Source: Nocardioides sp.
GTDB lineage: Bacteria; Actinomycetota; Actinomycetes; Propionibacteriales; Nocardioidaceae
Length of the DNA: 10,841 nt
Assembly: GCA_029264225.1 (NCBI GenBank)
Contig: JARICB010000003.1
Location: 1-10,841, forward strand
Direction: 5' to 3'
Shown here piece after piece: positions 7,423-10,841 of the stretch. The notes beneath the pieces were generated by a model. The model worked only from the letters and a program-made list of their open reading frames with translations. It ran no database searches and had not been told where the DNA came from. Positions within the stretch are counted from its first letter, which is position 1, and each line of letters begins with the position of its first letter. A program made the translations under genes and the position numbers.

Positions 7423-7632
7423 CTAGTTGGACGGCTTGGGCACCTTCACTCCGGAGCAGGTGACCTTCGGGTTGACGCCGAAGTAGTTGAGCGGGCCGGC
7501 GGCGATGGTGAGCGCGATGTTGCTGGCCTCGGCGCAGTTGGTCCGGGCGTTGGAGAAGTAATCGCGCTGGTAGGCCGCGACGACTCCGATGACGAGCCAC
7601 ACGACGATGAGCAGGCTGAGTAGTCGAGACAT
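7423..7632 (-). CDS. Small membrane-anchored protein, unknown function
   Basis: The protein has 69 residues with a single hydrophobic stretch LLSLLIVVWLVIGVVAA (4-20) after MSR. This is either a signal anchor with an outside C-terminus or an uncleaved signal peptide; there is no lipobox Cys. The remaining 49 residues contain two cysteines, Cys33 and Cys59, and a segment AGPLNYFGVNPKV between them. If exported, the cysteines could form a disulfide. The start ATG at 7632 is preceded by a TAGCAT box at leaderless spacing and no Shine-Dalgarno, which supports both the start and expression. I do not recognise a named family. It looks like a short conserved actinobacterial protein by style. It converges on der. 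Confidence 0.75.
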   Translation of the reverse strand: MSRLLSLLIVVWLVIGVVAAYQRDYFSNARTNCAEASNIALTIAAGPLNYFGVNPKVTCSGVKVPKPSN

Positions 7633-7639
7633 GCTCAGA

Positions 7640-7668
7640 ATGCTAGGGCCAAGATCGGTCGTTGTCTG
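7640..7668 (-). promoter_or_regulatory. Candidate leaderless promoter of the small membrane protein
   Basis: On the - strand, TAGCAT (7645-7640) ends exactly 7 nt before ATG 7632. CAGACA (7668-7663), matching TTGACA in four of six bases, lies 17 bp upstream of it. This is the best-formed promoter in the window. No Shine-Dalgarno is present. Confidence 0.55.
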
Positions 7669-7674
7669 TACCCG

Positions 7675-7698
7675 ACTGGTGGGGGGCCCCAGCCCAGT
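7675..7698. repeat. 24-bp imperfect palindrome around GGGGCCCC
   Basis: The outer arms ACTGG/CCAGT (7675-7679 and 7694-7698) flank the self-complementary core GGGGCCCC (7683-7690), centred between 7686 and 7687. Nine of twelve base pairs match. It lies just upstream of the -35 of the - strand small gene, between that gene and the dehydratase/SDR pair, so it could be a regulator site. GC-rich DNA makes such cores fairly common. Confidence 0.35.
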
Positions 7699-7750
7699 TC
7701 ATCGCCAGCGAACCGGCTTCGGTGGATTGACGGCTCGGGTCACCGCGGCG

Positions 7751-7765
7751 TCCCGTTGAACGGGA
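7751..7765. promoter_or_regulatory. Perfect 15-bp inverted repeat, candidate operator
   Basis: TCCCGTTGAACGGGA has two 7-bp arms around a single central G. It lies 74 bp before ATG 7840 in a stretch with no recognisable sigma-70 -10 box. A one-base loop cannot form a useful RNA hairpin, so a dimeric repressor or activator site is the more natural reading. No regulator gene lies nearby in the window. Confidence 0.4.
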
Positions 7766-7825
7766 GCACGAGTCCGGGGCTCAGACCTGGACGGAAGGAT
7801 CCGCCAGGCACCGACATCGCGCGTC

Positions 7826-7832
7826 AAGGAGG
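7826..7832 (+). promoter_or_regulatory. Shine-Dalgarno AAGGAGG for the SnoaL-like gene
   Basis: AAGGAGG lies 7 nt before ATG 7840, an ideal ribosome site. It rejects the longer reading from TTG 7756, which would add 28 residues unlike the family. Confidence 0.8.
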
Positions 7833-7839
7833 CCTACGG

Positions 7840-8337
7840 ATGACCAGCACCATCGAGGAACGTCTGAGCGCGATCGAGGCGATTGAGGCGATCAAGGTGC
7901 TCAAGCACCGCTACCTGCGCGCCTGCGACCGCAAGAACCCCGACGTCTTCCGGGAGTGCTTCGTCGCTAAGGGTGCCTCCATCGACTACGGGCCACGGAT
8001 AGGTCGCTTCGAGGACGCCGACGGTATCGCTGAGGTCTTTCGCCAGATCGCGCTGCAGCGAGACGCTGGACGCCTGGTCATCTTTGACATGCACCACGCG
8101 ATGCACCCCGAGATCATCATGGAGGGACCGGAGCAGGCCAGGGGCGACTGGTCGCTGCGTTTGCGGCAGGTCGACGTGCGAGCAGGCACCGAGCGGGTCA
8201 GCGCGATCGAGTACGACGACCGCTACGAGGTCGAGGACGGACAGTGGCGGATCCGGTCGTGCCACGTCAGGGTGCTCTGGACCCTCGTCCAGCCGTTGGC
8301 GGACGGTTTCGACATTGTGCACGGATTCGACGAATGA
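7840..8337 (+). CDS. SnoaL-like/NTF2-fold protein, BaiE-like putative dehydratase
   Basis: The protein has 165 residues and the layout of the SnoaL_4 branch of the NTF2 superfamily: an N-terminal helix ERLSAIEAIEAIKVLKHRYLRACDRKN, then a curved sheet ending in DDRYEVEDGQWRIRSCHVRVLW. It resembles bile-acid 7-alpha-dehydratase BaiE and scytalone dehydratase. The Tyr-x4-Asp pair (Tyr25, Asp30) and a central His in MHHAMHPEI (His89, or His85/His86) match the Tyr/Asp/His set that I recall as catalytic in BaiE. An elimination or isomerisation on a steroid- or polyketide-like substrate is plausible, but the substrate is unknown. The family also includes non-catalytic members. The gene overlaps the next one, an SDR, as ATGA, so the two probably act in one pathway. 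There is no signal peptide, so it should be cytoplasmic. Confidence 0.82.
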   Translation: MTSTIEERLSAIEAIEAIKVLKHRYLRACDRKNPDVFRECFVAKGASIDYGPRIGRFEDADGIAEVFRQIALQRDAGRLVIFDMHHAMHPEIIMEGPEQARGDWSLRLRQVDVRAGTERVSAIEYDDRYEVEDGQWRIRSCHVRVLWTLVQPLADGFDIVHGFDE

Positions 8338-9194
8338 CCGGCTCAGGAGTCGGGCAGGTCGCCCTCGTCACCGGTGGCAGCCGAGGGGTCGGCCGCGGTA
8401 TCGCTGTTGGCCTGGCCGAGGCGGGCTGGACGGTGCACGTCTCGGGTCGTGACGTCGAGTGTCTCAACGAGACCGTCGAGCGTGTGGTGGCCGCGGGAGG
8501 CACGGGCCACGCCTGGGTCTGTGACCACTCCGACGACGAACAGGTGGAAGCTCTCGTCGCCGACGTGCACGGACACGGGGGTCGGATCGACCTGCTGGTC
8601 AACAACGCCTGGGCCGGGCCTCGGATGAACCACCACAGGCCGGAGAAGTTCTGGGAGCGACCGATCTCCGACTGGGACCAGCTGATCGGGATCGGCCTGC
8701 GGGCCCACGTCGTGGCAACCCGTATCGCCGTACCGCTGATGCTTGAGCAGGAACGCGGGTTGGTCGTCAACATCTCCTCGGTCGGCACCCGCGCCTACCT
8801 GCACTCCACGCTCTACGGGATCAGCAAGGCGGGCCTGGACAAGTTCACCCACGATGCGGCTACCGAACTGGTGGGCACAGGAGTCACCGTGCTGTCGCTG
8901 TGGCCGGGGCTTGTCCGCACCGATCAACTGTTGGCCAGTGGGGTCGAGGAGATCGCCGGAGTGCGGGTCACGGACGCCGAGACCCCAGAGCTGCAGGGCC
9001 GCGTGCTGGCGGCGGTGGCCGCCGATCGCGCCGTGGGTGACTACGCCGGTCAGGTGCTGATCACCGCCGAGACGGCTGTGCACTACGGCATCGTGGAGGT
9101 CGATGGCGGAGTGCCCGTCTCTCCGCGCCAGCTGTTCGGTGGGGGACCGGTGTTCCCGCCGCTGCCTGCACCCGGTCGGGCCAGTTCGTCGTAA
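8334..9194 (+). CDS. Short-chain dehydrogenase/reductase, DHRS1-like
   Basis: A classical SDR of 286 residues. The cofactor loop TGGSRGVG (13-20) with Arg17, and Arg39 after the second strand (VHVSGRD), suggest NADP(H) preference. NNAWAG (90-95) and the catalytic set Asn/Ser148/Tyr161/Lys165 (NISS; LYGISK) are intact, followed by LWPGLVRTD (189-197). The segment KFWERPISDWDQLIGIGLRAHV with NNAWAG closely recalls vertebrate DHRS1, a carbonyl reductase reported to act on steroids and xenobiotics, more than FabG-type SDRs. The start is ATG 8334, overlapping the SnoaL-like stop by 4 nt; an open extension upstream to 8244 lies inside that gene and is not SDR-like. The enzyme likely reduces or oxidises a carbonyl/hydroxyl on the same substrate as its partner. 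The substrate is unknown. The C-terminal 30 residues are Pro/Gly-rich. Confidence 0.93.
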   Translation: MTGSGVGQVALVTGGSRGVGRGIAVGLAEAGWTVHVSGRDVECLNETVERVVAAGGTGHAWVCDHSDDEQVEALVADVHGHGGRIDLLVNNAWAGPRMNHHRPEKFWERPISDWDQLIGIGLRAHVVATRIAVPLMLEQERGLVVNISSVGTRAYLHSTLYGISKAGLDKFTHDAATELVGTGVTVLSLWPGLVRTDQLLASGVEEIAGVRVTDAETPELQGRVLAAVAADRAVGDYAGQVLITAETAVHYGIVEVDGGVPVSPRQLFGGGPVFPPLPAPGRASSS

Positions 9195-9235
9195 CGGTTG
9201 TGAAGACTGCCGGCAAGGCGCACATCCACGCATAA

Positions 9236-9257
9236 GGCTGATCGCTGGAGCGATGCC
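9236..9257. terminator. Possible hairpin between convergent genes
   Basis: ATCGCT and AGCGAT (9241-9246, 9249-9254) are perfect complements. GGC (9236-9238) and GCC (9255-9257) extend the stem around a two-base bulge. It lies 2 nt beyond the selO stop and about 41 nt beyond the SDR stop. There is no clear T-tract on either side, so intrinsic termination is uncertain. Confidence 0.35.
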
Positions 9258-9258
9258 G

Positions 9259-10719
9259 TCAGGTGCCGCAGAACGTCTGGTAGGTGCCGAGATCATCAGG
9301 TGCGGGCTGGGAGTAGGGCTCCAGCCCGGGCCGTTCGTCGTACGGCGCCGCGACGACCTGCAGCAACGTGTTGCACGGCGATAGGTCACCCTCGATCGCG
9401 GCTGACAGGGCTTCCTCAACGAGGTGATTGCGCGGGATGTAGAGCGGATTGGTCCGATCCATCAGGTCGGCATCTGGTCGGTGGGACAGCCAGGTCGTGA
9501 GCCATTCGTCGAGCCCGGGAAGGTCGAGGAACTGTCCGCGGAGGCTCTCGGCATTACCGCGTGCAGCGGCGGCCAGGGCGCGGTGGGATGCGGTGTAGTC
9601 GGCGTGGTTGTCGTGCAGGAGAGCGAGCCAGGCGGTGACCAGTGAGGCGGCGACGGTGTCGTCCAGGGCATCAGCGAGGCCGAGTTTCGTGCGCATTCCT
9701 CGGCTCCACTGGGTGGTGTACTGCTGCCCGAACGCGCCGATCGATGCCGTCGCCAGCTCGACGGCCCGATCCTGGTCGGTAGCGAGGAGGGGAAGGAGAC
9801 TCTCGGCAAACCGGGCCAGGTTCCACTGGGCGATGCCGGGCTGATTGCCGAAGGCGTAGCGGCCCGCATGATCGATGGAGCTGAACACGGTGGCGGGGTC
9901 GTAGGCGTCGAGGAAGGCGCAGGGGCCGTAGTCGATGGTTTCCCCGGAGATGGTCATGTTGTCGGTGTTCATGACGCCGTGGACGAATCCGACGAGCATC
10001 CATCGAGTCAGCAGCGATGCTTGCGCAGTCACCACCGCGTCGAGCAGAGCGAGCGCCGGTTGCGGGGCCTCTAGCGCCGCCGGGTGGAGGCGGGTGATCG
10101 CGTGATCGCAGAGCCGACGGAGCAGGCCGATGTCGCCCGTCTGGGCGGCGTACTGAAAGCTGCCGACCCGCAGGTGACTGCGAGCGATGCGAGCCAGCAC
10201 CGCGCCGGGCAGCAGCGACTCCCTCTGCACCGCACGCCCTGTCGCCACGACTGCCAACGAGCGGGTGGTGGGGACTCCGAGTGCGTGCATCGCTTCACTG
10301 ATGACGTATTCGCGCAACATCGGCCCGAGCGTTGCCAGCCCGTCGCCCCCTCGCGAGAACGGAGTGCGTCCCGACCCCTTGAGATGCAGGTCCCACCGGA
10401 GTCCGGCCGGGTCGGCGATCTCCCCGAGCAGCAGGGCGCGACCGTCCCCGAGGCGGGGGACGAAGCCACCGAACTGGTGGCCGGCGTAGGCCTGCGCCAC
10501 CGGGGTCGCGCCGACCGGGACCTGAGCGCCGGTCAGCAGACCCAGGCCTTCCGGAGTCCGTAGTGACACTGGATCCATTCCCAGCGCGGTGGCCAGTGGC
10601 TCGTTGAGCACGACCAGTTGTGAGTCTGGGGGGTTCTCGGCGCTCCACGGGCTCGCCATTTCGGGCAGATCGTTCGCAAAGTTGGCCTCAAGTGCCAGGT
10701 CGACCGGGTTCGCGCTCAC
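9259..10719 (-). CDS. selO: Protein adenylyltransferase SelO (YdiU family)
   Basis: SelO is a protein-kinase-like enzyme that binds ATP in a flipped pose and transfers AMP to Ser, Thr or Tyr of target proteins; bacterial and mitochondrial SelO are linked to redox stress. The protein has 486 residues, full length. Visible: [17 protein letters not shown] (79-95), the ATP-binding [16 protein letters not shown] with Lys114 (112-127), [20 protein letters not shown], the catalytic-loop analogue GVMNTDNM with Asp253 and Asn254 (248-255), and the metal-binding DYGP with Asp263. These match by a one-residue shift the Lys113, Asp252, Asn253 and Asp262 that I recall for the Pseudomonas enzyme. The C-terminus is YQTFCGT, with Cys third from the end where the human protein has selenocysteine; the codon is TGC. 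The start is GTG 10719; an out-of-frame ATG overlaps it. TAGGCT lies 6 nt upstream. Confidence 0.96.
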   Translation of the reverse strand: MSANPVDLALEANFANDLPEMASPWSAENPPDSQLVVLNEPLATALGMDPVSLRTPEGLGLLTGAQVPVGATPVAQAYAGHQFGGFVPRLGDGRALLLGEIADPAGLRWDLHLKGSGRTPFSRGGDGLATLGPMLREYVISEAMHALGVPTTRSLAVVATGRAVQRESLLPGAVLARIARSHLRVGSFQYAAQTGDIGLLRRLCDHAITRLHPAALEAPQPALALLDAVVTAQASLLTRWMLVGFVHGVMNTDNMTISGETIDYGPCAFLDAYDPATVFSSIDHAGRYAFGNQPGIAQWNLARFAESLLPLLATDQDRAVELATASIGAFGQQYTTQWSRGMRTKLGLADALDDTVAASLVTAWLALLHDNHADYTASHRALAAAARGNAESLRGQFLDLPGLDEWLTTWLSHRPDADLMDRTNPLYIPRNHLVEEALSAAIEGDLSPCNTLLQVVAAPYDERPGLEPYSQPAPDDLGTYQTFCGT

Positions 10720-10725
10720 ATCTGG

Positions 10726-10731
10726 AGCCTA
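10726..10731 (-). promoter_or_regulatory. Candidate leaderless promoter -10 box (TAGGCT) of selO
   Basis: On the - strand TAGGCT ends 6 nt before GTG 10719. It is the same hexamer as in front of aroH. No Shine-Dalgarno sequence precedes the GTG, and no good -35 is seen. Transcription would start at or beside the start codon. Confidence 0.4.
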
Positions 10732-10759
10732 CGTTCACGCCCATCGGGGGGGTGTTGCT

Positions 10760-10841
10760 TCACCATGTTGAGTAGGGAAGCCGTCACTGTGCACGGCGTC
10801 GACGGTGTGCTAAGTGACTGGTTCCCTACAGAGCATGGTGA
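10760..10841. repeat. 82-bp imperfect palindrome, cut by the window end
   Basis: Two 41-bp arms are centred between 10800 and 10801 on GTCGAC. The matched blocks are TCACCATG/CATGGTGA (10760-10767 and 10834-10841), GTAGGGAA/TTCCCTAC (10772-10779 and 10822-10829), GTCACT/AGTGAC with its T-A pair (10783-10788 and 10813-10818), and GCAC/GTGC (10791-10794 and 10807-10810). Counting by hand, 32 of 41 pairs are Watson-Crick and two more are G-T. The pairing still holds at the last base of the window, so the structure may be longer. It lies upstream of selO. It could be a palindromic repeat element, a mobile-element end or a large hairpin; I cannot tell which. No transposase is visible in the window. 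Confidence 0.75.

Noticed and set aside
7756..7839. Earlier TTG start for the SnoaL-like protein
   Set aside because: AAGGAGG at 7826-7832 points to ATG 7840, and the added residues do not resemble the family. The TTG also falls inside the 15-bp palindrome.
8343..9419. 358-residue open frame on the - strand opposite the SDR gene
   Set aside because: The opposite strand holds an intact SDR with all motifs and also part of selO in its own frame. The translated sequence is His/Arg/Pro-rich without any recognisable domain.
9259..10719. Possible in-frame TGA selenocysteine codon in selO
   Set aside because: The position used for selenocysteine in animals is TGC here, and the frame closes normally at the TGA three codons later.
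10716..10766. 16-codon upstream frame on the - strand whose TGA overlaps the selO GTG as GTGA
   Set aside because: It looks like a coupled leader peptide, but it has no Shine-Dalgarno, includes a run of Pro codons from the 7-G tract, and would not be transcribed if selO starts from the TAGGCT box. No supporting evidence beyond the overlap.
1..10841. CRISPR arrays, tRNA or rRNA genes, transposase genes
   Set aside because: No regularly spaced repeats, no cloverleaf-like or rRNA-like stretches, and no transposase or integrase motifs were seen in any frame; the only mobile-element hint is the edge palindrome.

Overview
The window is GC-rich, densely coding bacterial DNA. The gene order and protein style point to an Actinomycetota genome, probably from the Propionibacteriales or a neighbouring order. 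The left two thirds carry the actinobacterial block parA-like / ribbon-helix-helix (RHH) protein / scpA / scpB / rluB / aroH / tyrA / cmk / plsC / der. The same backbone (ParA-like, ScpA, ScpB, RluB, Cmk, Der) is known from mycobacteria and corynebacteria. The aroH-tyrA pair inside it resembles the Streptomyces and propionibacterial version. The genus assignment is inference.

Region 1 (1-7419, all + strand) reads as one long operon. It opens in the C-terminal half of a ParA-family ATPase. A small RHH-like protein, the condensin subunits ScpA and ScpB, and the 23S rRNA pseudouridine synthase RluB follow. Next come an AroH-type chorismate mutase and a TyrA dehydrogenase with an ACT domain (tyrosine synthesis), then CMP kinase, a PlsC-type acyltransferase and the ribosome-assembly GTPase Der. 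Most junctions overlap by 4 to 16 nt. The only two gaps, before aroH and before cmk, each hold a TANNNT box 7-8 nt before the start codon, as expected for internal promoters that make leaderless mRNAs.

Region 2 (7423-7839) holds a 69-residue membrane-anchored protein on the - strand, convergent with der, and then a 207-bp intergenic region. That region carries a good leaderless promoter for the small gene and two palindromes, one a perfect 15-bp candidate operator.

Region 3 (7840-9194, + strand) is a translationally coupled two-gene unit: a SnoaL/BaiE-like putative dehydratase and a DHRS1-like short-chain dehydrogenase/reductase. It looks like a small catabolic or modifying pathway acting on an unknown, perhaps steroid- or polyketide-like, substrate.

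Region 4 (9195-10841) holds a complete SelO protein AMPylase on the - strand, convergent with region 3, with a small hairpin between them. Upstream of selO, the last 82 bases of the window form one large imperfect palindrome cut by the window edge. It is the most unexplained structure here. No tRNA, rRNA, CRISPR array or recognisable transposase gene was found.
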